Source: Mycolicibacterium malmesburyense (GTDB lineage Bacteria > Actinomycetota > Actinomycetes > Mycobacteriales > Mycobacteriaceae). Taken from it: a DNA stretch of 64,000 nt. The stretch is taken from assembly GCF_001050015.1 (NCBI RefSeq), contig NZ_CVTB01000222.1:62001-126000 (forward strand). The letters are read 5' to 3'. The stretch's first letter is position 1; every line of letters begins with the position of its first letter. Positions 53,860 through 64,000 of the stretch are shown here, one piece after another. A model generated the notes under the pieces. That model had not been told where the DNA came from. It ran no database searches and worked only from the letters and a program-made list of their open reading frames with translations. Both the position numbers and the translations under genes were made by a program.

Positions 53860-54259
53860 CGCCGGCACGAGCCGCAGGCATCTTTACGGCGCCCTCGGTA
53901 CCGGCGCCGTGCTGGTCGGCGCCCTGACCTACATCGGCGTCGCCGACCCGCACCGCCCGAATTTCGTCTTCCCTGCCTGCCCGTTCAAGGTCTTGACCGG
54001 CCTGAACTGCCCCGCGTGCGGCGGCTTACGGATGACGCACGACCTACTCCACGGCGACCTCGCCGCGGCGGTCGTCGACAACGTCTACCTGCTCGTGGGC
54101 CTCCCGCTCCTGCTGACCTGGCTCCTGGTTCGCTGGCGCCAAAGCAAACCATTGATGAACACCCCGATGATCATCGTGATCGTCGTCTCGGCCCTGACCT
54201 GGACAGTGGTGCGTAACCTCCCCGGATTCCCGCTGGTCCCCACGGTTCTCGACGGGTGA
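53849..54259 (+). CDS. DUF2752 membrane protein
   Basis: A 136-residue membrane protein with the DUF2752 cysteine motif: CPFKVLTGLNCPACGGLRMT, then HDLLHGDLAAAVVDN. Three hydrophobic segments are visible (GALGTGAVLVGALTYIGVAD, NVYLLVGLPLLLTWLLVRW and MIIVIVVSALTWTVVRNLPG). The function is unknown; the paired cysteines suggest a metal or disulfide site. ATG 53849 overlaps the TM2 gene by 11 bases, so the two are coupled. Confidence 0.82.
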   Translation: MAPSAGTSRRHLYGALGTGAVLVGALTYIGVADPHRPNFVFPACPFKVLTGLNCPACGGLRMTHDLLHGDLAAAVVDNVYLLVGLPLLLTWLLVRWRQSKPLMNTPMIIVIVVSALTWTVVRNLPGFPLVPTVLDG

Positions 54260-54276
54260 GGTCATAACCGCGCTGA

Positions 54277-54342
54277 TACAATCGGCTGCGGGCCGGTGCA
54301 GTCCCGGACATGAATTCTTCCGGATTGCGAAGGTGCCCCGCG
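54277..54342 (+). promoter_or_regulatory. gltB promoter and leader
   Basis: TACAAT (54277-54282) is a strong TANNNT -10, 17 bases after the DUF2752 stop. A leader of about 54 bases follows, with GAAGG (54329-54333) 9 bases before ATG 54343. Confidence 0.5.
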
Positions 54343-57300
54343 ATGCTGTTTTCGGCATTCCCCGAACCCCAGGGTCTCTACGACCCGGCCAATGAAGCGG
54401 ATTCCTGCGGTGTCGCCATGGTCGCCGACATCCAGGGTCGTCGCTCGCATTCCATCGTTGCCGACGGTCTGACCGCCCTCGAGCACCTCGACCACCGCGG
54501 GGCCGCAGGCGCCGAGACCAACAGCGGCGACGGCGCCGGCATCCTCATCCAGCTGCCCGTCGAACTGCTGCGCGACGTCGTCGACCTCGACCTCCCCGCA
54601 CCCGCGCTCGACGGCAGCAACACCTTCGCCGCCGGTATCTGCTTCATGCCGCAGGAACCCGGCGCCCGATCGGCCGCCCGCGAAATGATCGAGGCCATCG
54701 CCGACGACGAAGGCCTCAAGGTCCTCGGCTGGCGCATCCTTCCGATCGACCCCCTCGGAGCCGACCTCGGTGCGACGGCAATGGGTTGCATGCCACACAT
54801 GGAGCAGTTGTTCGTCACGTCCACCAGCGACGTCGGCGGCATCGACCTCGACCGTCGCGTCTACCCGCTCCGCAAACGGGCCGAACGCGAAGGCGTGTAC
54901 TTCCCATCGCTTTCCAGCCGCACCATGGCCTACAAAGGCATGCTCACCACAAAGCAGCTGCCCCAATACTTTCCGGATCTGCGCGACGAACGCTGCCGCA
55001 GCGCCATCGCGATCGTGCACAGCCGCTTCTCGACGAACACCTTCCCGTCATGGCCACTGGCGCACCCGTTCCGCTTCGTCGCCCACAACGGCGAGATCAA
55101 CACGGTCCGCGGCAACCGCAACCGCATGCGCGCACGCGAGGCGATGCTGGCCAGCGCCAACATCCCCGGCGACATCTCTCGCGTGTTCCCGATCTGCACG
55201 CCCGACGCGTCCGACTCCGCATCCTTCGACGAGGTGCTCGAACTGCTGCACCTCGGCGGTCGCAGCCTGCCCCACGCCGTGCTGATGATGATTCCGGAGG
55301 CGTGGGAGAACAACACCACCATGGACGAGGCCGAGCGCGCCTTCTGGCAGTTCCACGCGTCCTTGATGGAGCCCTGGGACGGCCCCGCCTGCGTCACCTT
55401 CACCGACGGCACCCTCGTCGGTGCGGTACTGGACCGCAACGGATTACGGCCCGGCCGGTGGTGGCGCACCATCGACGACCGCATCATCCTCGCCAGCGAG
55501 AGCGGCGTCCTCGACGTGCCCTCGGCGCAGATCGTCGCCAAGGGCCGCCTGCAGCCCGGCAAGATGTTCCTCGTTGACACCGCGCAGGGTCGCATCGTCG
55601 CCGACGACGAGATCAAAGCGAACCTCTCGGCGGAGGAGGCCTACGGCGAATGGCTGCACGCCGGCCTGCTCGACATCGCCACGTTGCCCGACCGCGGCCG
55701 CATCCAGCCCAACCATGACAACGTCGTCAAGCGCCAGATCGCCTTCGGCTACACCGAAGAGGATCTGCGCGTCCTGCTCACCCCGATGGCCGCCGCCGGG
55801 GCGGAACCGCTCGGCTCCATGGGTACCGACACCCCGGCCGCCGTACTCTCGCAGCGTTCCCGTCTGCTCTACGACTACTTCGTCGAACTCTTCGCCCAGG
55901 TGACCAACCCGCCGCTGGACGCCATCCGCGAGGAGATCGTCACGTCGATGGCCCGCATCATGGGCCCCGAACAGAACCTGCTCGAACCGTCCGCCGCGTC
56001 CTGCCGCCAGATCCTGCTGCGCTGGCCGGTTCTCGACAACGACGAGCTCAACAAGGTCGTCCACGTCAACGACGAGGGCGAGCACCCTGGGCTGCGCACC
56101 ACCGTGCTCAAGGCGCTCTACGACGTCGAGCGTGGCGGTGAAGGCCTCGCCGACGCCCTCGAGGACCTCCGCCACAAGGCCTGCGAGGCGATCGCCAAAG
56201 GCGCTCGGACCCTTGTCATCTCGGACCGCGACTCCGACCACACCCGCGCGCCGATCCCATCGCTGCTCGCCGTCTCCGCCGTGCACCATCACCTCGTGCG
56301 CACCAAGGAACGCACCACCGTCGCGCTGGTCGTCGAGAGCGGCGACGCCCGCGAGGTGCACCACATCGCGATGCTCATCGGCTTCGGCGCCGCCGCGGTC
56401 AACCCGTATCTCGCGTTCGAGTCGATCGAAGACCTCGTCCGCGAAGGCGAACTCACCGGCATCGAACCCGCCGCCGCGGTACGCAACTACTGCAAGGCCC
56501 TCGGCAAGGGTGTGATGAAGGTGATGAGCAAGATGGGCATCTCCACCGTCGCGTCCTACACGGCCGCGCAGGTCTTCGAGGCCGTCGGCATCGACAAGGC
56601 CGTCATCGACGAATACTTCACCGGCACCCCGAGCCAACTCGGCGGCGTCGGCCTCGATGTCATCGCCGAAGAGGTCAAACAACGCCACCGGCGGGCCTAC
56701 CCCGAGAATCCGACCGAACGTGTGCACCGTCGCCTCGAGGTCGGCGGCGAGTACGCGTTCCGTCGGGAGGGCGAACTGCACCTGTTCACCCCCGAAGTGG
56801 TGTTCCTGCTGCAGCATTCGACCCGCACCGCCCGCTACGACGTCTTCCAGCGCTACACCGACGAGGTCGACCGCCTCTCTCGTGAGGGCGGTGCGCTGCG
56901 CGGCCTGTTCGAGTTCAGGAAGCTCCGTCCGCCCGTGCCGCTCGACGAGGTCGAGTCCGTCGAGGAGATCGTCAAGCGGTTCAACACCGGCGCCATGAGC
57001 TACGGCTCCATCTCGGCCGAAGCCCACGAGACGATGGCGATCGCGATGAACAACCTCGGCGGCCGCTCGAACTCCGGGGAGGGCGGCGAGGAGACCGACC
57101 GGCTCTACGACCCGAAGCGGCGCAGCGCCGTCAAACAGGTCGCCTCCGGCCGCTTCGGCGTCACCAGCGACTACCTGGTGAACGCGACGGACATCCAGAT
57201 CAAGATGGCCCAAGGCGCGAAACCCGGTGAGGGCGGCCAACTCCCGGGCTTCAAGGTGTACCCGAACATCGCCAAGACCCGGCACTCGACACCCGGCGTC

Positions 57301-58884
57301 GGCCTCATCTCGCCGCCGCCGCACCACGACATCTACTCCATCGAGGACCTGGCGCAGCTGATCCACGACCTCAAGAACGCCAACGACCAGGCGCGCATCC
57401 ACGTCAAGCTGGTCAGCAGCGTCGGCGTCGGCACCGTCGCCGCCGGCGTGTCCAAGGCCCACGCCGACGTCGTGCTGATCTCCGGCTACGACGGCGGAAC
57501 CGGCGCCGCACCGTTGACCAGCCTCAAACACGCCGGGGTGCCGTGGGAGATCGGGCTGGCCGAGACCCAGCAGACGTTGATGCTCAACGGGTTACGCGAC
57601 CGCATCACCGTCCAGTGCGACGGCGGCATGCGCACCGCGCGCGACGTCATCGTCGCGGCGTTGCTCGGCGCCGAGGAGTACGGCTTCGCCACCGCTCCGC
57701 TGATCGTGTCGGGCTGCATCATGATGCGCGTCTGCCACCTCGACACCTGCCCCGTCGGCGTGGCCACCCAGAATCCCGAACTGCGCGCCCGCTTCACCGG
57801 CAAGCCCGAGTTCGTGGAGAACTTCTTCCGCTTCATCGCCGAGGACATCCGTAAATACCTGGCGGAGCTCGGGTTCCGCACCCTCGACGAGGCCATCGGT
57901 CACGCCGAACTGCTCGACACCGACAAGGGAGTCGCCCACTGGAAGAGCCGGGGCCTCGACCTTTCGCCGATCTTCGCTGTGCCCGCCGACGGCCACACCG
58001 GCGAACCCACGCCACGACGCAAGATCCGCGACCAGTACCACGCACTGGACCAGGCCCTCGACCAGACGCTCATCCAGCTCGCCGAGGGCGCCCTCGAGGA
58101 CGCCCATCCCGTCCGACTCGAACTGCCCATCCGAAACGTCAACCGGACCGTGGGCACGCTGCTGGGGTCCGAAGTGACCCGGCGCTACGGCGCGCAGGGC
58201 CTGCCCGACGGCACCATCCACATCACGCTGACCGGTTCGGCCGGCCAGTCGCTCGGCGCATTCCTGCCGCCCGGCATCACCCTCGAACTCATCGGCGACG
58301 CCAACGACTACGTCGGAAAGGGCTTGTCCGGCGGCCGGATCATCGTGCGGCCACCCGACGACGTGCTCTTCCTCGCCGAGGACAACGTGATCGCCGGCAA
58401 CACCCTGCTGTTCGGCGCGACATCCGGCGAGGTGTACCTGCGCGGCCGCGCCGGAGAGCGCTTCGCCGCCCGCAACTCCGGTGCGCTGACCGTCGTCGAG
58501 GGTGTCGGCGACCACGCCTGCGAGTACATGACCGGCGGCCGGGTGGTGGTCCTCGGCAAGACCGGCCGCAACATGGCCGCGGGCATGTCCGGCGGCGTCG
58601 CGTTCGTCCTCGGCCTGGACCCGAGGCGGGTCAACACCGAGATGGTCGAGCTGCAACGCCTTGACCCGGAGGATCTCGCCTGGCTGCGCGACGTGATCTC
58701 GCGCCACGCCCAGCACACCGGCAGCAGCCTGGCGACCTCCGTGCTGTCGGACTGGCCGAGGCGCAGCACCCAATTCACCAAGATCATGCCCCGCGACTAC
58801 CAGCGCGTGCTGGAGGCCACACTCACCGCCAAACGCGAGGGACGCGACGTCGACACCGCGATCATGGAGGCCAGCCGTGGCTGA
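54343..58884 (+). CDS. gltB: Glutamate synthase, large (alpha) subunit
   Basis: A 1513-residue glutamine-dependent glutamate synthase subunit. The N-terminal class II amidotransferase is probably processed before C22 (EADSCGVAM), and [20 protein letters not shown] follows. The central and FMN domains contain [40 protein letters not shown] and [19 protein letters not shown]. The [3Fe-4S] cysteines are in [15 protein letters not shown]. The C-terminal beta-helix has GYxTGGR-like repeats ([14 protein letters not shown]). I chose ATG 54343 with its ribosome binding site; ATG 54310 would add eleven residues. gltB overlaps gltD by 8 bases. M. tuberculosis has gltBD elsewhere, as I recall. Confidence 0.96.
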   Translation: MLFSAFPEPQGLYDPANEADSCGVAMVADIQGRRSHSIVADGLTALEHLDHRGAAGAETNSGDGAGILIQLPVELLRDVVDLDLPAPALDGSNTFAAGICFMPQEPGARSAAREMIEAIADDEGLKVLGWRILPIDPLGADLGATAMGCMPHMEQLFVTSTSDVGGIDLDRRVYPLRKRAEREGVYFPSLSSRTMAYKGMLTTKQLPQYFPDLRDERCRSAIAIVHSRFSTNTFPSWPLAHPFRFVAHNGEINTVRGNRNRMRAREAMLASANIPGDISRVFPICTPDASDSASFDEVLELLHLGGRSLPHAVLMMIPEAWENNTTMDEAERAFWQFHASLMEPWDGPACVTFTDGTLVGAVLDRNGLRPGRWWRTIDDRIILASESGVLDVPSAQIVAKGRLQPGKMFLVDTAQGRIVADDEIKANLSAEEAYGEWLHAGLLDIATLPDRGRIQPNHDNVVKRQIAFGYTEEDLRVLLTPMAAAGAEPLGSMGTDTPAAVLSQRSRLLYDYFVELFAQVTNPPLDAIREEIVTSMARIMGPEQNLLEPSAASCRQILLRWPVLDNDELNKVVHVNDEGEHPGLRTTVLKALYDVERGGEGLADALEDLRHKACEAIAKGARTLVISDRDSDHTRAPIPSLLAVSAVHHHLVRTKERTTVALVVESGDAREVHHIAMLIGFGAAAVNPYLAFESIEDLVREGELTGIEPAAAVRNYCKALGKGVMKVMSKMGISTVASYTAAQVFEAVGIDKAVIDEYFTGTPSQLGGVGLDVIAEEVKQRHRRAYPENPTERVHRRLEVGGEYAFRREGELHLFTPEVVFLLQHSTRTARYDVFQRYTDEVDRLSREGGALRGLFEFRKLRPPVPLDEVESVEEIVKRFNTGAMSYGSISAEAHETMAIAMNNLGGRSNSGEGGEETDRLYDPKRRSAVKQVASGRFGVTSDYLVNATDIQIKMAQGAKPGEGGQLPGFKVYPNIAKTRHSTPGVGLISPPPHHDIYSIEDLAQLIHDLKNANDQARIHVKLVSSVGVGTVAAGVSKAHADVVLISGYDGGTGAAPLTSLKHAGVPWEIGLAETQQTLMLNGLRDRITVQCDGGMRTARDVIVAALLGAEEYGFATAPLIVSGCIMMRVCHLDTCPVGVATQNPELRARFTGKPEFVENFFRFIAEDIRKYLAELGFRTLDEAIGHAELLDTDKGVAHWKSRGLDLSPIFAVPADGHTGEPTPRRKIRDQYHALDQALDQTLIQLAEGALEDAHPVRLELPIRNVNRTVGTLLGSEVTRRYGAQGLPDGTIHITLTGSAGQSLGAFLPPGITLELIGDANDYVGKGLSGGRIIVRPPDDVLFLAEDNVIAGNTLLFGATSGEVYLRGRAGERFAARNSGALTVVEGVGDHACEYMTGGRVVVLGKTGRNMAAGMSGGVAFVLGLDPRRVNTEMVELQRLDPEDLAWLRDVISRHAQHTGSSLATSVLSDWPRRSTQFTKIMPRDYQRVLEATLTAKREGRDVDTAIMEASRG

Positions 58885-60394
58885 TCCCACCGGATTTCTC
58901 AAGGTTCCGAAGGTCGAGGCCGCCAAGCGACCCGTCGACGAACGCGTCGGCGACTGGCGCGAGGTCTACGAACAGCACGACCCGAACCGGTGCGCCGCCG
59001 AGGTCTCGCAGCAGGCCCGGCGGTGTATGGACTGCGGAATCCCGTTCTGCCACTCCGGATCCGCCGGCTGCCCACTGGGCAACCTCATTCCCGAATGGAA
59101 CGATCTGGTGCGCCGCGGCCGATGGGACGCCGCCAGCGACCGCCTGCACGCCACCAACAACTTCCCGGAGTTCACCGGCCGGTTGTGCCCGGCGCCGTGT
59201 GAGGCCGCCTGCGTCCTGTCGATCTCCGAGGAGCAGACCGGCGGCAGCGTCACGATCAAGCGCATCGAGCAGACCATCGCCGACCACGCGTGGCTCAATG
59301 GCCAGGTGGAACCGCAACCCGCGGCCATCGCCTCCGGTAAACGCGTCGCGATCGTCGGCTCCGGCCCGGCGGGACTGGCTGCGGCACAACAGCTCACCCG
59401 CGCCGGCCATGAGGTCACCGTCTACGAGCGCGACGACCGCATCGGCGGGCTGATGCGCTACGGCATCCCGGAATACAAACTCGAGAAGGCGACGCTGGAT
59501 CAGCGACTGGCCCAGATGCGCTCGGAGGGAACGCGTTTCGTCACCGAGACCGAGGTCGGCGTCGACGTGTCGGTCGAACAACTCCGCGCGCAGTACGACG
59601 CCGTCGTGCTCGCGGTCGGCGCGCTGCGTGCGCGCGACAACGAGGTCGAGGGGCGACACCTCGAGGGCGTCCACCTCGCGATGGAGCACCTGGTGCCCGC
59701 CAACAAGGAATGCGAGGGTGACGGGCCCACCCCGATCAGCGCCGAGGGCAAGCACGTCGTGATCATCGGCGGCGGCGACACCGGCGCCGACTGCCTGGGC
59801 ACCGCGCATCGACAAGGGGCGCTGTCGGTCACCCAGCTCGACTACAACCCCGAACCGCCCGAAACCCGCGACGACTCCCGCACACCGTGGCCGACGTGGC
59901 CGCTCGTGCTGCGCACCCGGCTTTCACCGGCACACGCCGAGGGTGGGCACCGCCGCTACGAGGTCGCCGTGCAGCGTTTCCTCGGTGACGACCGCGGTCA
60001 CCTGCGCGCGTTGGAGGTCGCCGAGGTCAAGGTCGAGCGTGACGTGAAAAGCCCAGACGGCCGCCGCGTCATCACCCCGGTCGGCGAACCGATGGAGATC
60101 CCCTGCGAGCTCGCGTTGTTGGCCATCGGTTTCGAGGGCGTCGAACACATGCCGCTGCTCGACGACCTGGGCCTGACACTGAATCGGCGCGGCGCACTGC
60201 CGTGCGGTTCGGACTGGCAGACCGACGCGCCCGGCGTATTCGTCTGCGGTGACGCCCACCGCGGTGCATCGCTGATCGTCTGGGCGATCGCCGAGGGTCG
60301 CAGCGCGGCGCACGCGGTCGACGCGTATCTGATGGGGGAGTCGGATCTGCCGGCGCCGGTGATTCCGGGCGCGCTTCCGCTCGCCGTCGTCTGA
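58877..60394 (+). CDS. gltD: Glutamate synthase, small (beta) subunit
   Basis: A 505-residue NADPH-dependent iron-sulfur flavoprotein that passes electrons to GltB. Two [4Fe-4S] cysteine sets are near the N-terminus ([35 protein letters not shown]). FAD binding is at [20 protein letters not shown], and NADPH binding at [40 protein letters not shown] is the late FAD motif. GTG 58877 overlaps the gltB stop. Confidence 0.95.
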   Translation: MADPTGFLKVPKVEAAKRPVDERVGDWREVYEQHDPNRCAAEVSQQARRCMDCGIPFCHSGSAGCPLGNLIPEWNDLVRRGRWDAASDRLHATNNFPEFTGRLCPAPCEAACVLSISEEQTGGSVTIKRIEQTIADHAWLNGQVEPQPAAIASGKRVAIVGSGPAGLAAAQQLTRAGHEVTVYERDDRIGGLMRYGIPEYKLEKATLDQRLAQMRSEGTRFVTETEVGVDVSVEQLRAQYDAVVLAVGALRARDNEVEGRHLEGVHLAMEHLVPANKECEGDGPTPISAEGKHVVIIGGGDTGADCLGTAHRQGALSVTQLDYNPEPPETRDDSRTPWPTWPLVLRTRLSPAHAEGGHRRYEVAVQRFLGDDRGHLRALEVAEVKVERDVKSPDGRRVITPVGEPMEIPCELALLAIGFEGVEHMPLLDDLGLTLNRRGALPCGSDWQTDAPGVFVCGDAHRGASLIVWAIAEGRSAAHAVDAYLMGESDLPAPVIPGALPLAVV

Positions 60395-60406
60395 ATCGAT
60401 AACGAC

Positions 60407-60420
60407 TATGCTCGAGTGTC
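60407..60420 (+). promoter_or_regulatory. Leaderless promoter of the pyruvate kinase gene
   Basis: TATGCT (60407-60412) is a TANNNT -10 ending 8 bases before GTG 60421. There is no Shine-Dalgarno sequence in the 26-base gap after gltD. Confidence 0.5.
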
Positions 60421-61839
60421 GTGAATAGACGCGGGAAGATCGTCTGCACCCTCGGTCCGGCCACCGCGACCGATGACGCCGTCCGTGCGCTGGTCGCGGC
60501 CGGAATGGATGTCGCACGGCTCAACTTCAGCCACGGCGACTATCCCGATCACGAAGCCAATTACAAGCGTGTCCGGTCCGCGTCGGACGCCACCGGCCGC
60601 GCCGTCGGCATCCTCGCCGACCTGCAGGGCCCCAAGATCCGGCTCGGCCGGTTCAAGGACGGCCCCACCTTCTGGGCCGCGGGCGAGACGGTGCGCATCA
60701 CCGTCGACGACATCGAGGGCACCGCGGACCGCGTCTCGACCACGTACAAGCGCCTCGTCGAGGACGCCACGCCCGGCGACCGGGTTCTGGTCGACGACGG
60801 CAACGTCGGCCTGGTCGTCGAGCGCATCGAGGGCAACGACGTCATCTGCACCGTCACCGAAGGCGGTCCGGTCAGCAACAACAAGGGCATGTCGCTTCCC
60901 GGGATGAACGTCTCGGCGCCGGCCCTGTCCGAGAAGGACATCGACGACCTGGAGTTCGCACTGCGCCTCGGCGTCGACTTCGTCGCGCTGTCGTTCGTGC
61001 GCTCACCGGCCGACATCGAACTCGTGCACGAGGTGATGGACCGAGTCGGCCGCCGGGTGCCCGTCATCGCCAAGCTCGAAAAGCCCGAAGCCATCGACAA
61101 CCTCGAGGCCGTCGTGCTGGCCTTCGACGCCATCATGGTCGCCCGCGGTGACCTCGGTGTGGAACTGCCGCTCGAGGAAGTACCGCTGGTGCAGAAGCGC
61201 GCGATCCAAATGGCAAGGGAGAACGCGAAACCCGTCATCGTCGCGACGCAGATGCTGGAGTCGATGATCGAGAACTCGCGCCCCACCCGGGCCGAGGCGT
61301 CCGACGTCGCCAACGCGGTGCTCGACGGCACCGACGCGGTGATGCTGTCCGGCGAGACGTCGGTGGGCAAGTACCCGCTCGAAACGGTCAAGACCATGGC
61401 GCGCATCATCCACGCGGTCGAGGAGAACTCGGTGGCCGCACCGCCGCTGACCCACGTGCCCCGCACCAAGCGCGGCGTCATCTCCTATGCCGCACGCGAC
61501 ATCGGCGAGCGCCTGGACGCCAAGGCGCTCGTGGCCTACACCCAATCGGGGGACACGGTGCGCAGGCTCGCGCGGCTGCACACACCGCTTCCGCTGCTGG
61601 CGTTCACCTCGCTGCCCGAGGTGCGCAGCCAGCTCGCCCTGAGCTGGGGCACCGAGACGTTCATCGTGCCCCACATCCAGACCACGGACGGAATGATCCG
61701 TCAGGTGGACAAGTCGCTGCTCGAACTCGGCCGGTACAAGCGAGGCGACCTGGTGGTCGTGATCGCCGGGATTCCGCCGGGCACGGTGGGATCGACCAAC
61801 CTGATCCATGTGCACCGGATCGGCGAGGACGACGTGTGA
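60421..61839 (+). CDS. pyk: Pyruvate kinase
   Basis: A 472-residue glycolytic enzyme that makes pyruvate and ATP from phosphoenolpyruvate and ADP. Motifs: RGKIVCTLGPATATDDAVRA, GMDVARLNFSHGDY, LADLQGPKIRLGRF, VIAKLEKPEAIDNL with the active-site Lys, DAIMVARGDLGVELPLEEVP and ATQMLESMIENSRPTRAEAS. A B domain sits between, and a C-terminal domain of normal length follows. Its stop overlaps tesB (GTGA), so they are coupled. Confidence 0.96.
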   Translation: MNRRGKIVCTLGPATATDDAVRALVAAGMDVARLNFSHGDYPDHEANYKRVRSASDATGRAVGILADLQGPKIRLGRFKDGPTFWAAGETVRITVDDIEGTADRVSTTYKRLVEDATPGDRVLVDDGNVGLVVERIEGNDVICTVTEGGPVSNNKGMSLPGMNVSAPALSEKDIDDLEFALRLGVDFVALSFVRSPADIELVHEVMDRVGRRVPVIAKLEKPEAIDNLEAVVLAFDAIMVARGDLGVELPLEEVPLVQKRAIQMARENAKPVIVATQMLESMIENSRPTRAEASDVANAVLDGTDAVMLSGETSVGKYPLETVKTMARIIHAVEENSVAAPPLTHVPRTKRGVISYAARDIGERLDAKALVAYTQSGDTVRRLARLHTPLPLLAFTSLPEVRSQLALSWGTETFIVPHIQTTDGMIRQVDKSLLELGRYKRGDLVVVIAGIPPGTVGSTNLIHVHRIGEDDV

Positions 61840-62696
61840 CAGCGGATTTCGACGAGCTGCTCGAGATTCTCGACCTCCGCCAGATCTCCGACGACACCTA
61901 CCTCGGGTCGCATCCCAGCAAGAACCCCGTGCGGACCTTCGGCGGGCAGATGATGGCCCAGTCGTTCGTGGCGGCCGGGCGCAGCCTGAAGCATCCGACG
62001 CCGCCCAGCGCGCTGTCGGCTCACTTCATCGCCGGCGGGGATCCGGAGAAGGACCTGGAGTTCCATGTGGTGCGATTGCGCGATGAACGCCGCTTCGCCA
62101 ACCGCCGCGTCGACGTCATCCAGGACGGTCAGCTGCTGACCACGGCGATGGTGTCGTTCCTGACCGGCGGTCGCAGCCTGGAACACGCGGTCGCGCCGCC
62201 CGACCTAACCGACCCCGAGTCGCTGCCACCGGTGGACGACCTGCTGCGGGGCTACGAGGAAGTCGTCCCGCACTTCGTCAATGCGCTACGGCCGATCGAG
62301 TGGCGCTACACCAACGATCCGAGTTGGGTGATGCGCGACAAGGGGGAGAAGCTGCCGCACAACCGGGTGTGGATGAAGGCGCTCGGCCAGATGCCCGAAG
62401 ACCCGGTGCTGCACGCCGCCGCGCTGGTCTACTCGTCGGACACCACCGTGCTCGACTCGATCATCACCACGCACGGCCTGTCGTGGGGCTACGACCGGAT
62501 CTTCGCGGTCACCACCAACCACTCCGTGTGGTTCCACCGGCCCGTGCGCTTCGACCAATGGATGCTGTACTCCACCGCCTCACCCGTGGCCGCCGACTCC
62601 CGCGGCCTGGGCACCGGCCACTTCTTCGACCGCTCCGGTCAACCCGTGGCCACGGTGGTGCAGGAGGGGATCGTCAAGTACTTCCCGCCGCGCTGA
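61836..62696 (+). CDS. tesB: Acyl-CoA thioesterase II
   Basis: A 286-residue double-hotdog thioesterase that hydrolyses acyl-CoAs. FGGQMMAQSFVAAGRSL, HFIAGGDPEKDLEFHVVRLR, ASLVYSSDTTVLDSI-like LVYSSDTTVLDSIITTHG, and ASPVAADSRGLGTGHFFD contain the family's Asp, Thr/Ser and Gln residues. GTG 61836 overlaps the pyk stop by 4 bases, matching the pykA-tesB1 pairing of M. tuberculosis. The stop abuts the convergent DUF4190 gene with no gap. Confidence 0.92.
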   Translation: MTADFDELLEILDLRQISDDTYLGSHPSKNPVRTFGGQMMAQSFVAAGRSLKHPTPPSALSAHFIAGGDPEKDLEFHVVRLRDERRFANRRVDVIQDGQLLTTAMVSFLTGGRSLEHAVAPPDLTDPESLPPVDDLLRGYEEVVPHFVNALRPIEWRYTNDPSWVMRDKGEKLPHNRVWMKALGQMPEDPVLHAAALVYSSDTTVLDSIITTHGLSWGYDRIFAVTTNHSVWFHRPVRFDQWMLYSTASPVAADSRGLGTGHFFDRSGQPVATVVQEGIVKYFPPR

Positions 62697-63245
62697 CTAC
62701 GGCGTCGGTGTCAGCGTGACGTCGAACTGGTCCTCGACGCGCTGCTGGAACTGCTCGGCGCACTGCTGCACCGCGTCCTGGTCGTTGCCCGCGCGGTTGA
62801 TGCAGTCGATGTAGTCGGTGCCGCCGACCTGATTGAACCCCCAGACGGCGAGCCAGATGACGACGATGGCCTCGATGATGCTCAAGATCCCGAGCACGAT
62901 GCCGGCCATGGCGACGCCGCCGTTGGTCGCCTCACCGCGTTTGGCCCTTTGCCATCCGATGAAGCCGAGGATCACGGCGACGACGCCGAGCACGATGCCG
63001 CCGAAGACGGACAGCAGCGCGATGATCGCGACCACGAGGGCGGCGATGCCGATGCCGTTCTTCGGCGCGTTCGCCGGCGGGGGATACGCGTAACCCTGGG
63101 GCGGGGCCTGGGGATAACCGCCGGGGTAGGCGCCGGGATAGCCCCCGTACTGAGGCTGTTGCGGAGGCGGTGGTGGTGGCGGCTGAGACGGCGGCTGTGG
63201 CGGCGGCGTCTGCGGAGGCGTCTCGGGCTGTTCCGGCTCGCTCAT
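62697..63245 (-). CDS. DUF4190 membrane protein with a Pro-rich N-terminus
   Basis: A 182-residue protein. Residues 1-65 are Pro/Gln/Gly/Tyr-rich (PPPQTPPP-like). Two membrane helices follow (GIGIAALVVAIIALLSVFGG continuing to ILGFIGWQRAKRG, and MAGIVLGILSIIEAIVVIWL), the DUF4190 pattern. The C-terminal 45 residues contain two cysteines (DCINR, QCAEQ). The function is unknown. ATG 63245 is within the ATGA overlap with the upstream cydC stop, so cydC and this gene are coupled. Confidence 0.8.
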   Translation of the reverse strand: MSEPEQPETPPQTPPPQPPSQPPPPPPPQQPQYGGYPGAYPGGYPQAPPQGYAYPPPANAPKNGIGIAALVVAIIALLSVFGGIVLGVVAVILGFIGWQRAKRGEATNGGVAMAGIVLGILSIIEAIVVIWLAVWGFNQVGGTDYIDCINRAGNDQDAVQQCAEQFQQRVEDQFDVTLTPTP

Positions 63246-64000
63246 GCCGAGGAGGTTACTCCGCGACCAGCGAGAATGAGGGTAGGACACTCAAGCCGGC
63301 CGGGTAGATGATGTGTGGCGACGACGACCGTGCGGTGCGTGGCGAAAAGCGCGCCGGGCGTGAGCAGGTCGGTCAGTATGCGGTCGGAATCCGCGGCGTC
63401 GAGATGTTCGGTCGGTTCGTCGAGCAGCACCGTCGGGGCCGTGCAGAGCAGCGCGCGCGCCAGCAGCAAACGCCTGCGCTGCCCGGCGGATACGGCGGCC
63501 GCCCCGCCGACGAGCACGGTGGCCAGGCCGTCCGGCAGCGCATCCAGCCAGTCGCCGAGACCGACCCGACCCAATGCGGCCCGTATCTCGTCGTCGCTCG
63601 CATCGCCGCGCGCCACCAACATGTTGTCTCGCACCGTGGTGGCGAACAGGTGGGCGTCCTCGGCGAGAAAGACCGCGGTCGGGTCGCTTTCGGCGATCGA
63701 GAGCAGCAGCGTGGTCTTACCCGACCCGCTCGGGCCGACGATCGCCAGGCGGTCGCCGGGCACCAACGACACCTCCGGAACCGGGGGGCGCTCACGCGTC
63801 GAGGCCATCGGGTCGGTGATCTCGGCGAGCCGGCGGGCGGCGATGCGGGACCTGGTGAGCTGCACGGCGGCGGCCGGCAGTGCGGCGCTCGCCTCGAACG
63901 CCGACAGCGGCAACAGCATCAGGACCGCGAGGGTGGTGGGCGCGACCGAGTTCGCGATGCCGATCGCCGCGATCACCGAGCCGAGCACGCCGGCGCCGAT
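63242..64000 (-). CDS. cydC: CydC, ABC transporter for cytochrome bd assembly, C-terminal part
   Basis: The gene enters the window from the right and ends at the TGA 63244-63242. The visible 252 residues cover the last membrane helices and the nucleotide-binding domain. Walker A is VGPSGSGKTTLLL, Walker B is TVLLDEPTEHLDAAD, and the H-loop is VVVATHH. The signature motif reads VSAGQRRRLLLARAL instead of LSGGQ. CydDC exports thiols such as glutathione or cysteine to support cytochrome bd. Position after tesB matches the cydC locus of M. tuberculosis. The N-terminal transmembrane part is outside. Confidence 0.85.
   Translation of the reverse strand: MGAGVLGSVIAAIGIANSVAPTTLAVLMLLPLSAFEASAALPAAAVQLTRSRIAARRLAEITDPMASTRERPPVPEVSLVPGDRLAIVGPSGSGKTTLLLSIAESDPTAVFLAEDAHLFATTVRDNMLVARGDASDDEIRAALGRVGLGDWLDALPDGLATVLVGGAAAVSAGQRRRLLLARALLCTAPTVLLDEPTEHLDAADSDRILTDLLTPGALFATHRTVVVATHHLPGRLECPTLILAGRGVTSSA

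Noticed and set aside
55444..57531. 695-residue minus-strand open frame across gltB
   Set aside because: It is opposite glutamate synthase motifs and has no recognisable domain; a shadow.

Overview
This window is a 64-kb stretch of core chromosome from a high-GC actinobacterium, almost certainly a rapid-growing mycobacterium (Mycolicibacterium type). The gene order runs as remembered for Mycobacterium tuberculosis from ileS to cydC (ileS, dinX, ansA, lspA, pseudouridine synthase, dnaE1, ilvA, treZYX, acyltransferase, bioA-F-D, bioB, nadABC, his operon, trp operon, lgt, pykA, tesB, cydC). It differs in having gltBD directly before pykA, as I recall for M. smegmatis, and an HNH endonuclease gene after lgt. 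These species comparisons are from memory. I found no rRNA or tRNA genes, CRISPR arrays, transposases, prophage genes or defence cassettes. No stretch longer than 300 bases is without a gene.

Layout. 1-6.7 kb: end of ileS, an S4 protein, dinX, a secreted protein, asparaginase divergent from lspA, an RluD-type pseudouridine synthase, a RarD-type permease and a TetR regulator. 6.8-13.5 kb: dnaE1, small envelope or unknown genes, a deazaflavin-type nitroreductase and ilvA. 13.5-21.9 kb, minus strand: a translationally coupled sucT-treX-treY-treZ run that joins an envelope acyltransferase to glycogen-to-trehalose conversion. 21.9-28.2 kb: biotin synthesis (bioA; bioF-bioD-RNA ligase-like; bioB-bsaP-membrane gene) with the TetR repressor bioQ. 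28.2-36.4 kb: a lipase, the Nudix-type NAD regulator nrtR divergent from nadA-nadB-nadC, a TetR/alcohol dehydrogenase pair and a second nitroreductase. 36.4-42.8 kb: hisD-C-B-H-A-impA-F-I, nearly every junction overlapping. 42.9-51.7 kb: a Bcp peroxiredoxin, then a 2-oxoglutarate dioxygenase-like gene, trpE, a Trp-associated membrane gene, trpC-B-A and lgt. 51.8-64 kb: an HNH gene, two small membrane genes, gltB-gltD, pyk-tesB, a DUF4190 protein and the 3' part of cydC.

How the parts work together. HisA is the PriA-type dual enzyme, so the his operon probably also supplies the TrpF step missing from the trp cluster. BioQ has two matching palindromic sites, in front of bioF and between bioQ and bioB, but none in front of bioA. 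BsaP sits next to BioB, which mycobacteria are reported to need it for. NrtR has a palindrome that overlaps its own -10 and lies just downstream of a nadA promoter.

Many starts sit 6-9 bases after a TANNNT -10 element, the pattern of leaderless mycobacterial mRNAs. I used this to choose several start codons. No clearly new multi-gene system is present. The points most worth a second look are the roughly 530-residue repeat-bearing extension of Lgt, the overlapping face-to-face sucT/bioA promoters, several undescribed palindromes in divergent promoter regions, and a dioxygenase-like gene 3 bases ahead of trpE.
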